Shown one piece after another: positions 46,409 through 55,481 of a stretch of 64,000 nt of DNA. Every line of letters starts with the position of its first letter. The stretch's first letter is position 1. The stretch covers positions 372,001 through 436,000 of the forward strand of contig PBQA01000016.1 in the NCBI GenBank assembly GCA_002724925.1. Reading direction: 5' to 3'. Below the pieces are notes generated by a model. It saw nothing but the letters and a program-made list of their open reading frames with translations. It was not told the origin of the DNA and did not search any database. The DNA is from Oceanospirillaceae bacterium. Its GTDB lineage: Bacteria; Pseudomonadota; Gammaproteobacteria; Pseudomonadales; Oceanobacteraceae. A program made the translations under genes and the position numbers.

Positions 46409-46432
46409 CGGCTGTTGTTTACTCAACAGCCG
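46409..46432. terminator. Hairpin between spoVR and flgT
   Basis: CGGCTGTTG (46409-46417) and CAACAGCCG (46424-46432) are perfect inverted repeats around TTTACT, between two convergent genes. Neither strand has a T-run, so it may end transcription weakly in both directions or protect 3' ends. Confidence 0.45.
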
Positions 46433-46442
46433 AGATCATCAC

Positions 46443-47630
46443 CTACCAGGCAATCACCATATCATCACGCTGAATCGCTAAACGTTCTGCGGGGCTACCC
46501 AGCTCTGCAATGACAAACTGTGGTTGCACCTGCTTCACAACCGCCTCGGCCGCCATGTCGGTCAACTCAGTGCGAGGCTCCAGGTCCAGGTTATACAGCG
46601 TGCCAGTACGATATACTTTCAGCGTATCTCCAGGCCGAAGACCCGCAGCGGCGCTTGCCTCTATGTGCAAACGGTTTCCACGGGCCCTGACGATGCGGGC
46701 CATAAAAGGCTGACAACGTAGCATCTCATCGACATCGCCAGCAGCCCGTTTCAGAATATCTGCGACTTCGTTACCGTAAGAGGTCGCCCAGAACTGCGGC
46801 GTAGCAAAACCCGTTTTTTCATTTCTTGGCGCTTCCCACTGCCCCTCTGTGCGGTAAGAGCGCTGAAACAGCATGGCACCACTAAGGCCATCATGCACAA
46901 AGACATCCATCACGAAATCACGCGTCGGCGCTGAAGAGAACCCCATCAGTCGACTGGCAAATCCGGTTTTCTGTGGCGTGTGCAATGCCAGGTCGCGTAC
47001 GACACCCGACACGACATACTGAGCACCCAGTTGCGTCGCCAGAGCAACGGATGTAGTCAGCCGCTGTTGAGCGGTCTCCGCCGATGGTGCGCGGCGGGGA
47101 TCTTGATAAAGGCTGATCCGGGTTGCGTCGAGCGCATGTACTCCGCCCCCTGAATTAAGTTCAGCAGCGAGCCAGCGCGGTAAGCCCTGCTCAATGTTTT
47201 CTAATCGGCCCAACGTAGCCTGCTGCGGCTGTGCCAGTCCAAAACCGGCCACAGCCACGGCTTTGCGATAGCTCTGAACCGATGCTGGGCATAAAGCCGC
47301 CTCATCGACATCAGCACGAATTGTCACTTCGTACATACCGTTGACTGTATCTTCACGCAGAATCTCAACATCGCTGACCTGCGACCGGGTTGATACACGC
47401 ACGGTATCGGTACTGACGACGCCTTTCTCCATCAACTGCATGCCGCTGATCTGTGCACCTGCCTGTAAGCTGGCCTGATGCAGCGCATCTTCCATTGCCT
47501 GTTCACGAGCATAAGACAGCGCGCCTTCAACCGGGGCACGCCCAGTCACCTGCACAACTTCTGCCTGCGCCTGGACGAACGGCAGAATCAGCAAACCAAC
47601 GAACAACGAAGATAAACGAAAGCGTCTCAT
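46443..47630 (-). CDS. flgT: Flagellar H-ring protein FlgT
   Basis: 395 residues with a signal peptide (LLILPFVQAQA, then EVVQVTGRAPVEGALSYAREQAMEDAL). Three domains as in Vibrio FlgT: N (about 24-105), middle (about 115-300; AVAVAGFGLAQPQQ, GAQYVVSGVVRDLALH) and a C-terminal SH3-like part (about 310-395; RGNRLHIEASAAAGLRPGDTLKVYRTG). FlgT builds the H ring around the LP ring of sodium-driven polar flagella and helps recruit MotX/MotY. It lies 11 bp downstream of flgP. Confidence 0.85.
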   Translation of the reverse strand: MRRFRLSSLFVGLLILPFVQAQAEVVQVTGRAPVEGALSYAREQAMEDALHQASLQAGAQISGMQLMEKGVVSTDTVRVSTRSQVSDVEILREDTVNGMYEVTIRADVDEAALCPASVQSYRKAVAVAGFGLAQPQQATLGRLENIEQGLPRWLAAELNSGGGVHALDATRISLYQDPRRAPSAETAQQRLTTSVALATQLGAQYVVSGVVRDLALHTPQKTGFASRLMGFSSAPTRDFVMDVFVHDGLSGAMLFQRSYRTEGQWEAPRNEKTGFATPQFWATSYGNEVADILKRAAGDVDEMLRCQPFMARIVRARGNRLHIEASAAAGLRPGDTLKVYRTGTLYNLDLEPRTELTDMAAEAVVKQVQPQFVIAELGSPAERLAIQRDDMVIAW

Positions 47631-47641
47631 AGCAAAGTCCC

Positions 47642-48247
47642 TTACTCGATAAAGTAGAAGCCGCTCTCGGGCACTGAAGCTTCGCCCTGAACACGGTTAC
47701 GCTGGCTAGCGGCAAACTGCTGAGCGTTGCGCCCACCCAGTGGCACCCGGCAATCCACATTGAAACGCTGGTTATCCATCGTCTGCAGACAGTTACGGAA
47801 GCCCTGATCAATGATCATCTCCAGAACGGTTTCTGCACTGCCGTCCGGCATCAGATCAGTTGAGACAACGCGTGCACCATGCATATAAGTCTCGACATAG
47901 CTGCGGAACCGGTCGTTCTGTACGACCATATCGCGCACGGTAGTGCTGCCCTGAACCGAAGTTCCGTATACCCGTTCCGCCATGGCCCTGTAAGCATCCA
48001 TTTTGGATGCACGAATGGCCATCAGACGCTTCTGAACCGACGACTGCTTAGCGCCATCATCAACCGCACCATAACCCACAACACGAAGCACCATAGGTGC
48101 AACAGGGTCTATTTCCTGCTCAACAGGCTTAAAGAATTGCTCAGGTGGTGCACTGGCATTGCCCTGATCCAGAACAGGTCCGGCGCAGGCGGTTAACAAT
48201 CCTACAGAAAGCACCAGGGCGCCTGCGGTTACACATTTCAGCTTCAT
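47642..48247 (-). CDS. flgP: Flagellar outer-membrane lipoprotein FlgP (LPP20 family)
   Basis: 201 residues from ATG 48247 (TGGAG upstream). Lipobox VGLLTAC; LPP20 domain with VVGYGAVDDGAKQSSVQKRLMAIRASKMDAYR in pieces, RVYGTSVQGSTTVRDMVVQND and RFRSYVETYMHGARVVS, then ETVLEMIIDQGFRNC. FlgP forms an outer-membrane-associated ring near the flagellar base in Vibrio and Campylobacter. flgO is not adjacent. With flgT it forms a two-gene minus-strand unit away from any other flagellar gene in the window. Confidence 0.85.
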   Translation of the reverse strand: MKLKCVTAGALVLSVGLLTACAGPVLDQGNASAPPEQFFKPVEQEIDPVAPMVLRVVGYGAVDDGAKQSSVQKRLMAIRASKMDAYRAMAERVYGTSVQGSTTVRDMVVQNDRFRSYVETYMHGARVVSTDLMPDGSAETVLEMIIDQGFRNCLQTMDNQRFNVDCRVPLGGRNAQQFAASQRNRVQGEASVPESGFYFIE

Positions 48248-48335
48248 ATCTGACTCCATACCAGCAGTGGATGGCACTTCGACCACCCCTGACTTGTTTT
48301 GCTATAAGACGGCTATCGGCCGATATGAAGAAAAG

Positions 48336-49280
48336 TTAAGACGATTGACGCTCACTTTTTTGTACTGACTTTGTAACCGCAGGATAACGACCAGCCACAA
48401 GAGTTCTTAACCAACGATCAGGAGAGCGGTGCCATTGATAAACGGCTAACGATGCGAGGAGAATCCCAGCCCCGGCAAAACTCTCCCACTGCAGGCGTTC
48501 ATCACGTAACAAGTAGCCCCAGAAAATTGCGAGAGCGGGAGCAACCAGAGTGATCAGCGTCACTCTGGAAGTCGGTAACTGGCGCAAAATATAAAAATAG
48601 AGAACAAAGGCCAGCAACGAACCACAGGTAATCAGGTAACCCAGCGCGGCAAAGGACACCACGTCTTTTTCTTGCGGAATATGCACCCCAAAGAAAGGCA
48701 CAGTAAGAAGATACAGTATTCCTGAAACCCAGAGTGTGCCGCTGGTCTGGACCATAGGGTGGATGCCGGCTCCGACCTGTTTGACCCAAACCGCACTGCC
48801 TGCAAAACACAGGACCGAGACGACACTACCTACAATTCCGCGCCACGCCAGACCATCAACTGAAATGCGTGCGGATACCACCAGAGCAAGCCCGGCCAAC
48901 GCCATCACCAGCGCAAATGACCGCACAGGAGTCAACTCCCGCTCGCGCAGAACCACGTATGCCAACGCACCAGACAGCATGGGGGAGAGCCCATAAATCA
49001 CCGAAATCAAACCGGATGGAATATGCGCCGCGCCCCAGTACACCGACATCATCGCGCCATAGATACCAAGACTGCCGCCAAGGTAACTCAAAATAGCCTG
49101 CTTACTGAAAACGAGGCGCTGGCGCATCAACCAGACCAATGGTAAGGACAACAAAGCGCTGATCCACATACGAAGACTGACGGCCGTAAAAAAGTCGAGC
49201 CCGTTCTGACTGAATTGAATTGCCACGGGCGTGGTGGACCAGATCAGTACCACCAGAAGATACGCCACTATAATTTTCAT
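48336..49280 (-). CDS. EamA/DMT-superfamily transporter
   Basis: 314 residues with ten predicted membrane segments in two EamA repeats (first VVLIWSTTPVAIQFSQNGL, PSGLISVIYGLSPMLSGALAYVVLRERELT; second GSVVSVLCFAGSAVWVKQV, LVAPALAIFWGYLLRDERLQW). Drug/metabolite transporters of this group export amino acids or other small molecules; the substrate cannot be read from sequence. The basic C-terminal tail is cytoplasmic. It is upstream of flgP on the same strand with an 88-bp gap. Confidence 0.9.
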   Translation of the reverse strand: MKIIVAYLLVVLIWSTTPVAIQFSQNGLDFFTAVSLRMWISALLSLPLVWLMRQRLVFSKQAILSYLGGSLGIYGAMMSVYWGAAHIPSGLISVIYGLSPMLSGALAYVVLRERELTPVRSFALVMALAGLALVVSARISVDGLAWRGIVGSVVSVLCFAGSAVWVKQVGAGIHPMVQTSGTLWVSGILYLLTVPFFGVHIPQEKDVVSFAALGYLITCGSLLAFVLYFYILRQLPTSRVTLITLVAPALAIFWGYLLRDERLQWESFAGAGILLASLAVYQWHRSPDRWLRTLVAGRYPAVTKSVQKSERQSS

Positions 49281-49646
49281 ACATCACCTGTGCTTGCCGG
49301 GCTCTCCCTTGAGCCCTGTGTATGTTTTGGCAACACAGCGACCAGAAACAAAAAAGGCCGCATAACGTGCGGCCTTTTGAGAATAATCCGTTATCAGTTA
49401 ACTATTCCCCGGCCTCACTACTCGCACAATGGCGACACAACGCGCACGCACGACCATTCGCAGCGCTACTGGCGCCGCGAACATCTTCGCTGAGAAATGT
49501 GTCAATTGTGAAAACACGAGAGTTATTCCGAAAAATAATTAGCTGTTACGAAAGATTACGCACGACTTTTACGATTCGCAACCGATTTCTGAAATTGCAT
49601 CTAGTATTAATTGCATCCGTACTCACGTATTCCTGAGGATGCCCAC
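49281..49646. other. Non-coding region between the EamA transporter and the TraF-like gene
   Basis: 366 bases between divergent genes. A bidirectional terminator hairpin stands at 49350-49380 with no gene upstream on either strand; the stretch 49381-49600 may therefore encode a small RNA on the minus strand. No protein-coding frame there looks real. Confidence 0.5.
49350..49380. terminator. Bidirectional intrinsic terminator without an evident gene
   Basis: GGCCGCA (49356-49362), loop TAACG, TGCGGCC (49368-49374); TTTT follows on the plus strand and TTTTTTG on the minus strand. The longer T-run is on the minus side, which would end a transcript starting somewhere between 49400 and 49640. Confidence 0.75.
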
Positions 49647-51260
49647 ATGTTAAAACGCTCTCTTCTTGGCAGTGCCGTATTGCTGGCCAGCAGCTACGCC
49701 ACAGCCACCCCTTTTATGCCGATGGATGCTCGTGGTCTGGCCATGGGTAATACCGGTGTTGCCAGTGCCAAGCTCGCACACGCCCCGGCTTATAACCCTT
49801 CACTGTTGTCACAGGCAGAAAGCAGCGATGATTTCGCGCTGCTCTTCCCGCAAATTGGGGTGAACGTGGCGGATGAAGCAGGCCTCGAAGATGAAGCCTC
49901 ACGACTGGACGATGACATTATTCCGCGAATTGATGCTGCCTTCGAAGAGCGCGGTGCCGGCGATCCGGTGAACTTTAATAAAGCCGTTGAAAATATGACT
50001 GCCGCAGCTGAACAGCTGGGTGTTCAGATTGATTCAATGGATGATGTCGACGGCCGTACCAACGCTGAAAAAGCAGCCGACCTGCGCACCGACAACCAGG
50101 CGTTTGGTGATAGCATCGCAGCAACAAACACCGAACTTCAGGAAGTTGAATCTGCCACTGACGACATGATCGATAGCTTACGTACTATCTCCGGCGACCC
50201 TCTACGCGGACGCCTGGGTATTGGTGGCGCGGTCGCTATTCCGGGTAAAAAACTGGCAGCTGCCGTCAGCTTTAAAGCTGATGTAAACGCCTCTGCCCGT
50301 ATTCTGTTCAGTGGCAACGACGCGAACCTGCTAGGCGCCTATGTGCCTGCTGCATCCGGCTATCTCGATGCTTCAAATGGTATTACTGACAGTGTGGATA
50401 GCCTGGCCGACGAGGTAGAAAGCGGCACAGCAACAACTGCAGATCTGAATAACACCAAGAGCGCCGTGGATGAAGTAAATACCTATACCTCCGACCCGGT
50501 ACAAACCGCTGGCGGTAACATCAGCATCTTCGATAACGGTGAGATTTCGAATGCGGCATCCGACCCATCGTTTGACTCTCAATATGAAATCGTCGCCATT
50601 GGGATCGCCGAAGTGGGCCTGAGCCTGTCGCGTGAGTTTGTGATCGCCGACAAGCCTGTTGCCATTGGTATTACACCTAAGCTTCAGCAAGTGGCGACTT
50701 ACCACTACGTTGGCCAGGTCGATGAAGAAGACAACGCACCGGACGTTGAACTGGAAGACTCTGAGCGCACCTCCAACCACATCAATCTGGATATCGGTAC
50801 GTCTTTCTACGTTGATCCACAGGAGCGACTGCGTGTCGGTATCGTTATTCAGGATCTGATCAGTAAAGACTTTGAATACGCTGAGGTTGCAGTCGATGGC
50901 GATGCTGACGGTGAAGTAGCGGCTGGCGGTAAAGTAAGCCTGAAACCGAAACTGCGCGCCGGTGTTGCCTATACCCGTGACTGGTACAACCTGGCGGCAG
51001 ACCTCGACCTGACAGAAAACGAAGCTCTGGCATTTGAAGATCCAACCCAGTACCTGTCAGTGGGCGGCGAAGTAGATCTGGCAGGCTGGGCTCAGCTGCG
51101 CGCCGGTTTACGCACAAACCTCGCCGGTGAAAGTAACGTCGTGTCGCTGGGTGCCGGTGTATCACCGTTTGGTATTCACTTTGACCTTGCCGCCATGATG
51201 GATGTATCTGACCCTGAAAAAGAACTGGGTCTGGCTCTGGAAACTGGCTTCTACTTCTAA
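49647..51260 (+). CDS. TraF-like outer-membrane beta-barrel protein
   Basis: 537 residues from ATG 49647, giving a signal peptide ending SSYATA before TPFMPMDARGLAMGNTGVASA. The MDARGLAMGNTGVA and YNPSLLSQ motifs and the overall FadL-like barrel match the chromosomal 'conjugal transfer protein TraF' family (TraF_2), despite the name not tied to plasmids. A helical insert at about 95-195 (NAEKAADLRTDNQAFGDSI, TNTELQEVESATDDMIDSL) is followed by strands such as GRLGIGGAVAIPGKKLAAAVSFK. The terminal GLALETGFYF ends in Phe, as expected for an outer-membrane barrel. Function unknown. Confidence 0.75.
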   Translation: MLKRSLLGSAVLLASSYATATPFMPMDARGLAMGNTGVASAKLAHAPAYNPSLLSQAESSDDFALLFPQIGVNVADEAGLEDEASRLDDDIIPRIDAAFEERGAGDPVNFNKAVENMTAAAEQLGVQIDSMDDVDGRTNAEKAADLRTDNQAFGDSIAATNTELQEVESATDDMIDSLRTISGDPLRGRLGIGGAVAIPGKKLAAAVSFKADVNASARILFSGNDANLLGAYVPAASGYLDASNGITDSVDSLADEVESGTATTADLNNTKSAVDEVNTYTSDPVQTAGGNISIFDNGEISNAASDPSFDSQYEIVAIGIAEVGLSLSREFVIADKPVAIGITPKLQQVATYHYVGQVDEEDNAPDVELEDSERTSNHINLDIGTSFYVDPQERLRVGIVIQDLISKDFEYAEVAVDGDADGEVAAGGKVSLKPKLRAGVAYTRDWYNLAADLDLTENEALAFEDPTQYLSVGGEVDLAGWAQLRAGLRTNLAGESNVVSLGAGVSPFGIHFDLAAMMDVSDPEKELGLALETGFYF

Positions 51261-51284
51261 CACCAGCGACATCCCGGTACACTC

Positions 51285-51319
51285 AAAGGCCATCATATTC
51301 GATGGCCTTTTTTATTTTC
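51285..51319 (+). terminator. Rho-independent terminator after the TraF-like gene
   Basis: AAAGGCCATC (51285-51294), loop ATATTC, GATGGCCTTT (51301-51310), then TTTATTTTCT. It ends 11 bp before the cca start. Confidence 0.9.
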
Positions 51320-51329
51320 TGAGTACGTT

Positions 51330-52559
51330 ATGCAGACCTATCTTGTCGGCGGTGCAGTCCGCGATCATCTTCTCAATCGCCCGGTAAAAGACAATGACTG
51401 GGTGGTGGTGGGTGCCACTCCAGAAGAGATGATCAGTAAAGGTTACGAACAGGTTGGTGCCGATTTTCCGGTATTTCTGCATCCTGATACGAAAGAAGAA
51501 TACGCACTCGCACGTACGGAAAGAAAAAGCGGAAAAGGTTATCAGGGGTTCGTCTGTGACTTCTCATCAGCAGTGACTCTGGAAGAAGATTTACTGCGCC
51601 GTGACCTGACCATCAATGCCATGGCCCAAAACAGCGACGGCAAAATCATCGACCCTTATAACGGCGCGACAGACCTACAGAATCGGATACTGCGTCATGT
51701 TTCGCCTGCCTTTCAGGAAGATCCTTTACGAGTCTTGCGTGTCGCACGCTTTGCGGCTCGCTTTGCTGGTCTGGGCTTTCGCATTGCTGACGAAACCATG
51801 ACTCTGATGAAGCAGATGGTCGAAGACAACGAACTTGATCATCTGGTCGCTGAGCGGGTCTGGACAGAAACTCAGAGATCACTGGGTGAAAACAGCCCTG
51901 ATACCTATTTTCGTGTACTCCGCGAATGCGGGGCACTCAAGGTTTGGTTTGGCGAGCTCGACGCTCTGTTCGGAGTGCCTCAGCCAGAAAAGTACCACCC
52001 TGAAATAGATACCGGCGAGCATGCTCTGCTCTGCCTGCAAGCAGCGCAAAAACTCAGTGACTCTACCGCTGTGCGCTGGGCTGCTCTAATTCATGACCTG
52101 GGAAAAGGCCGCACACCAGAAAGTGAATGGCCACGCCACTTTGGTCATGAGAAAAAAGGTCTGTCTCCGGTAAAACAACTCTGCAATCGTTTAAAAGCAC
52201 CGAATGACGCTAAAACACTGGCGCTGCTGAGTAGCGAATTTCATACTCATGTTCATCGCGCACTTGAGTTGCGACCAGAAACTCTGCTGAAATTATTCGA
52301 TCAGGTAGATGCCTGGCGTCGGCCGGAACGATTTGAAGATTTTCTGCTGGTTTGTGTTGCGGATGCTCGGGGCAGAACCGGGCTGGAAGAATGCGACTAT
52401 CCGCAGGCAGAATACTGCCGCAATGCATTGCAAGAAGCTCTTACAATCACTGCGCAGGATATTATTGCAACGGGCGTTCAGGGGGCGGAAATTCGCACGG
52501 CTCTGACCAATGCCCGAGCCGCACATCTTAAGAAATGGAAGTCGACTCAGTCGATTTAA
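51330..52559 (+). CDS. cca: Multifunctional CCA-adding enzyme
   Basis: 409 residues, E. coli-like length and architecture. N-terminal nucleotidyltransferase: YLVGGAVRDHLLNRPVKDNDWVVVG (Asp-X-Asp), RRDLTINAMA, and the nucleotide-selecting EDPLRVLRVARFAARF. The C-terminal HD phosphohydrolase motif is in ALIHDLGKGRTP. It adds or repairs the CCA end of tRNAs. It converges with folK and their coding ends overlap by 32 bp. Confidence 0.95.
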   Translation: MQTYLVGGAVRDHLLNRPVKDNDWVVVGATPEEMISKGYEQVGADFPVFLHPDTKEEYALARTERKSGKGYQGFVCDFSSAVTLEEDLLRRDLTINAMAQNSDGKIIDPYNGATDLQNRILRHVSPAFQEDPLRVLRVARFAARFAGLGFRIADETMTLMKQMVEDNELDHLVAERVWTETQRSLGENSPDTYFRVLRECGALKVWFGELDALFGVPQPEKYHPEIDTGEHALLCLQAAQKLSDSTAVRWAALIHDLGKGRTPESEWPRHFGHEKKGLSPVKQLCNRLKAPNDAKTLALLSSEFHTHVHRALELRPETLLKLFDQVDAWRRPERFEDFLLVCVADARGRTGLEECDYPQAEYCRNALQEALTITAQDIIATGVQGAEIRTALTNARAAHLKKWKSTQSI

Positions 52560-53055
52560 CGCTAACTAACGTCGCGCCCGCAATCTCGACTTTTTCCAGT
52601 GCCTGATCACTCACATGTGGCCAGTAATCTTTTAGCGGTGTCTTATTTTTAGGGCAAATTCCAGCTGGCCATAAATCCAATAACGGGCGTAATACAAACG
52701 CGTAACGCCAGACATCGATGCGCGGCAGCGATATTCCATCGACATCACCACTTAATTCATCGACGACAAGAATATCGATATCCAGAGCGCGATCTGAATA
52801 TTTTTTGGCACCCGGCTCACGGCCAAATTCGGTCTCAATAGCTTTTAACCGGGTATTTAATTCCGCCACGGTACAATCAGTGTGAGCTTCAACCACCAGG
52901 TTGATAAAGGCCGGGCCACTGAAGCCCACTGCCTCAGAGCGATAACAGGGAGAAATCGCGACAATATCTACATCGTGCGCCAAACGCTTAAGACCCAAAG
53001 GAATATTCTGCTCGGGTGAAAGGTTGGCGCCAACGCCTAAAAATACATGCGCCAT
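52528..53055 (-). CDS. folK: 2-amino-4-hydroxy-6-hydroxymethyldihydropteridine pyrophosphokinase
   Basis: 175 residues. HPPK motifs: VFLGVGANLSPEQNI, SPCYRSEAVG, PAFINLVVEAHT, ETEFGREPGAKKYSDRALDIDILV (ATP and metal binding), and LPRIDVWRYAFVLRPLLDL, where Trp replaces the more usual His-Pro pair. It transfers pyrophosphate to 6-hydroxymethyl-dihydropterin in folate synthesis. It follows folB directly (the start shares a base with the folB stop). Its 3' end overlaps the convergent cca gene. Confidence 0.93.
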   Translation of the reverse strand: MAHVFLGVGANLSPEQNIPLGLKRLAHDVDIVAISPCYRSEAVGFSGPAFINLVVEAHTDCTVAELNTRLKAIETEFGREPGAKKYSDRALDIDILVVDELSGDVDGISLPRIDVWRYAFVLRPLLDLWPAGICPKNKTPLKDYWPHVSDQALEKVEIAGATLVSVKSTESTSIS

Positions 53056-53408
53056 CAGCTGATACCACGCTCAATCATCAGCCCGACAGCACGTGCCTGC
53101 GGCACCACCGCGGGTTTCTCAACACGAATACTTAACCACGACATACCGAACTCCTGCAGCAAGCCATCGGCCAGGCGCTCCAACAGCGACTCCAGTAACT
53201 GAAAGTGCTGTTCACGCACGAAGCGCTCAATATATTCAGTCACCGCCTGATAATCGAGCGCATGCATTAAATCGTCAGTCTGTGCCGCGACACGGATATC
53301 CCACGCCATCTCCAGATCAAACACCAGCGGCTGACGTACCTGCTTTTCCCAGTCGTAGACCCCGATGACTGCATCCACTTTTAATTCGCTGATAAAGACC
53401 TTATCCAT
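53055..53408 (-). CDS. folB: Dihydroneopterin aldolase
   Basis: 117 residues. FolB signature: MDKVFISELKVDAVIGVYDWEKQVRQPLVFDLEM and DYQAVTEYIERFVREQHFQLLESL (active-site Glu and Tyr). It cleaves dihydroneopterin to 6-hydroxymethyl-dihydropterin, the substrate of FolK encoded next. In Pseudomonas plsY separates folB and tsaD; here only 10 bp lie between them. Confidence 0.94.
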   Translation of the reverse strand: MDKVFISELKVDAVIGVYDWEKQVRQPLVFDLEMAWDIRVAAQTDDLMHALDYQAVTEYIERFVREQHFQLLESLLERLADGLLQEFGMSWLSIRVEKPAVVPQARAVGLMIERGIS

Positions 53409-53418
53409 ACTCAGCTCC

Positions 53419-54456
53419 TTAATTACCTGACGCCAGAGGCTTCAGTTCGGTCATTGGCCAGCGCGGCACACACGACACGGCGATATCGGATACTTCGCCC
53501 GCTTTCAGACGCTGAGCTCCGGCGTAGGCAATCATGGCACCGTTGTCTGTACAAAGCGCCGGACGCGGATAGTACACACGCCCTTTAAGCTGCTCAGCGG
53601 TCTCCTTTAACTGCTCTCGCAACATACGGTTCGCCCCCACACCGCCAGCGATAATCAGGCGATTCACACCCGTCTGTTTCATTGCGCGCTTACACTTGAT
53701 GGCCAGCGTATCAACCACGGCAGCCTGAAAGCCCGCGGAGATATCTTTTTTATCCTGCTCAGCAAGAACGCCGTCTACGGCACAATTAAGAATAGTCGTG
53801 CGGGTAAATGTCTTCAGACCACTGAAGCTGAAATCCAGACCGGGACGGTCTGTCATCGGACGAGGGAAACTGAAGCGGGCTGCATCACCTTCATCAGCCA
53901 GCTTACTCAGGGCCGGACCACCCGGATACGACAGCCCCATCATCTTAGCGGCCTTATCAAAGGCTTCACCAGCCGCGTCATCGAGCGACTCGCCAAGCAG
54001 CTCGTATTCACCAATGCCTTCTACTTTAACCAACTGTGTGTGGCCGCCAGACACCAGCAGAGCGATAAAGGGAAACTCGGGTACATCATCCTCTAGCATA
54101 GGGGCAAGCAGGTGCCCTTCCATGTGATGAACACCCACGGCCGGGATACCCAGAGACCACGCCAGAGAACGCCCAAGACAGGCACCGACGAGTAGCGCGC
54201 CTACAAGGCCGGGGCCGCTGGTGTAAGCTATACCTTCCAGATCCTGCAGGGTATGCCCAGCCTCTTCCATAACCTCACGTATCAGTGGCAGACCTTTTCT
54301 TACGTGGTCGCGGGAGGCTAACTCAGGAACAACACCACCGTACTCAGCATGAACGGCAATCTGCGAATACACTCTGTGCGCCAACAGCCCGCGCTCGGTG
54401 TCATACAACGCGACCCCAGTCTCATCACAGGAGGTTTCTAACCCCAATACCAGCAT
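53419..54456 (-). CDS. tsaD: tRNA threonylcarbamoyladenosine transferase subunit TsaD
   Basis: 345 residues. The start at 54456 (AGAGG upstream) gives [19 protein letters not shown], the family N-terminus; longer frame extension is not conserved. Metal-binding His in [11 protein letters not shown], nucleotide-binding [11 protein letters not shown], and [13 protein letters not shown] are present. With TsaB, TsaE and TsaC it makes t6A37 on ANN-decoding tRNAs, including the CAU-anticodon tRNA encoded at 59636 if that tRNA is Ile2. It is divergent from rpsU. Confidence 0.96.
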   Translation of the reverse strand: MLVLGLETSCDETGVALYDTERGLLAHRVYSQIAVHAEYGGVVPELASRDHVRKGLPLIREVMEEAGHTLQDLEGIAYTSGPGLVGALLVGACLGRSLAWSLGIPAVGVHHMEGHLLAPMLEDDVPEFPFIALLVSGGHTQLVKVEGIGEYELLGESLDDAAGEAFDKAAKMMGLSYPGGPALSKLADEGDAARFSFPRPMTDRPGLDFSFSGLKTFTRTTILNCAVDGVLAEQDKKDISAGFQAAVVDTLAIKCKRAMKQTGVNRLIIAGGVGANRMLREQLKETAEQLKGRVYYPRPALCTDNGAMIAYAGAQRLKAGEVSDIAVSCVPRWPMTELKPLASGN

Positions 54457-54687
54457 AACTAACCTCTGTTCCGCTCTCTGTAAGCACAGGCTAACCGCCT
54501 GTTCCGACCCTAAACCGCGCATGATACTGCTAGCTAACGGCACACGCCACTCGCACACCACAACACGGCTACCAGATGCATTAAAAACCCCTTTGCATTC
54601 CGCGGGCAAAGTCTATAGAATGCCCGCCCTCTGACTGGGACTACTGTGTCCCCACTATACCGAATTGACAAACATGTAGGTGATTGG

Positions 54688-54903
54688 ATGCCAGCTGTAA
54701 AAGTTAAAGAAAACGAACCGTTTGACGTTGCACTGCGTCGCTTCAAGCGTTCATGCGAAAAAGCAGGCGTACTGTCTGAAGTACGTCGTCGCGAGCACTA
54801 CGAGAAGCCAACCTGGGTTCGTAAGCGTAAAGCCGCTGCTGCTGTTAAGCGCCACCTGAAGAAGGTTCAGCGCGAACAGCGTAAGATGACTCGCCTGTAC
54901 TGA
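54688..54903 (+). CDS. rpsU: 30S ribosomal protein S21
   Basis: 71 residues, [22 protein letters not shown] at the N-terminus and a basic Arg/Lys-rich C-terminus ending RKMTRLY, standard for bS21. The start at 54688 is fixed by homology; GTAGGTGA lies upstream. First gene of the rpsU-yqeY-dnaG-rpoD macromolecular synthesis region. Confidence 0.97.
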   Translation: MPAVKVKENEPFDVALRRFKRSCEKAGVLSEVRRREHYEKPTWVRKRKAAAAVKRHLKKVQREQRKMTRLY

Positions 54904-54932
54904 TACACGCGACATCTGTTGAGGACTGACAC

Positions 54933-55373
54933 ATGAGCCTGACCGCAACCGTTAAAGATGCTGTAAAAGCAGCAATGCGTGCCAAAGAAAAAGAGCGCCT
55001 TAGCGCACTTCGTCTGATCACTGCAGAATTTAAAAAGGTTGAAGTCGACGAGCGTATCGAAGTTGATGACGCACGAGCTCTACAGATTCTCGACAAAATG
55101 TGTAAGCAACGCCGCGACAGCATCAAGCAGTATTCCGATGCTGGCCGTGACGAGCTGGCCGCTGTTGAACAGGCAGAAATCGATGTTATCAGCGAATTTC
55201 TGCCAGAAGCGATCAGTGATGAAGAGCTGTCCCAGATGGTCTCAGATGCAATTGCACAGTCCGGTGCTGCAGGCATGCAGGACATGGGGAAAGTGATGGG
55301 CATCCTCAAACCCAAAGTGCAGGGCCGTGCCGACATGGGCCAGGTCAGCCAGATGGTGAAGTCCCAGCTCTGA
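54933..55373 (+). CDS. GatB/YqeY domain protein
   Basis: 146 residues. YqeY family: DAVKAAMRAKEKERLSALRLI at the start, EVDERIEVDDARALQIL, QRRDSIKQYSDAGRDELAAVEQAE, EFLPEAISDEELSQMVSDAI and a final GRADMGQVSQMVK. It resembles the tRNA-binding tail of GatB and is often found between rpsU and dnaG. Exact role is unknown; tRNA binding is suspected. A terminator follows. Confidence 0.93.
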   Translation: MSLTATVKDAVKAAMRAKEKERLSALRLITAEFKKVEVDERIEVDDARALQILDKMCKQRRDSIKQYSDAGRDELAAVEQAEIDVISEFLPEAISDEELSQMVSDAIAQSGAAGMQDMGKVMGILKPKVQGRADMGQVSQMVKSQL

Positions 55374-55399
55374 TTCATCGCACACGCGTTGATACAGCT

Positions 55400-55431
55400 A
55401 AGCGCCAATAGCTCATGCTACTGGCGCTTTT
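55400..55431 (+). terminator. Terminator/attenuator between yqeY and dnaG
   Basis: AAGCGCCA (55400-55407) and TGGCGCTT (55422-55429) pair, with an inner TAGC/GCTA stem, a TCAT loop and TTTT at the end. It lies 27 bp after the yqeY stop and may limit read-through into dnaG, as a terminator does in the E. coli rpsU-dnaG-rpoD operon. Confidence 0.75.
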
Positions 55432-55481
55432 CGCGTTTCTGAAGATAATAACTTTGAGACTGATTGCGGAAACACACCTGA

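Noticed and set aside
49647-51260. Evidence for an integrated conjugative plasmid
   Set aside because: The TraF-like name is historical for this outer-membrane family; no other transfer gene is present.
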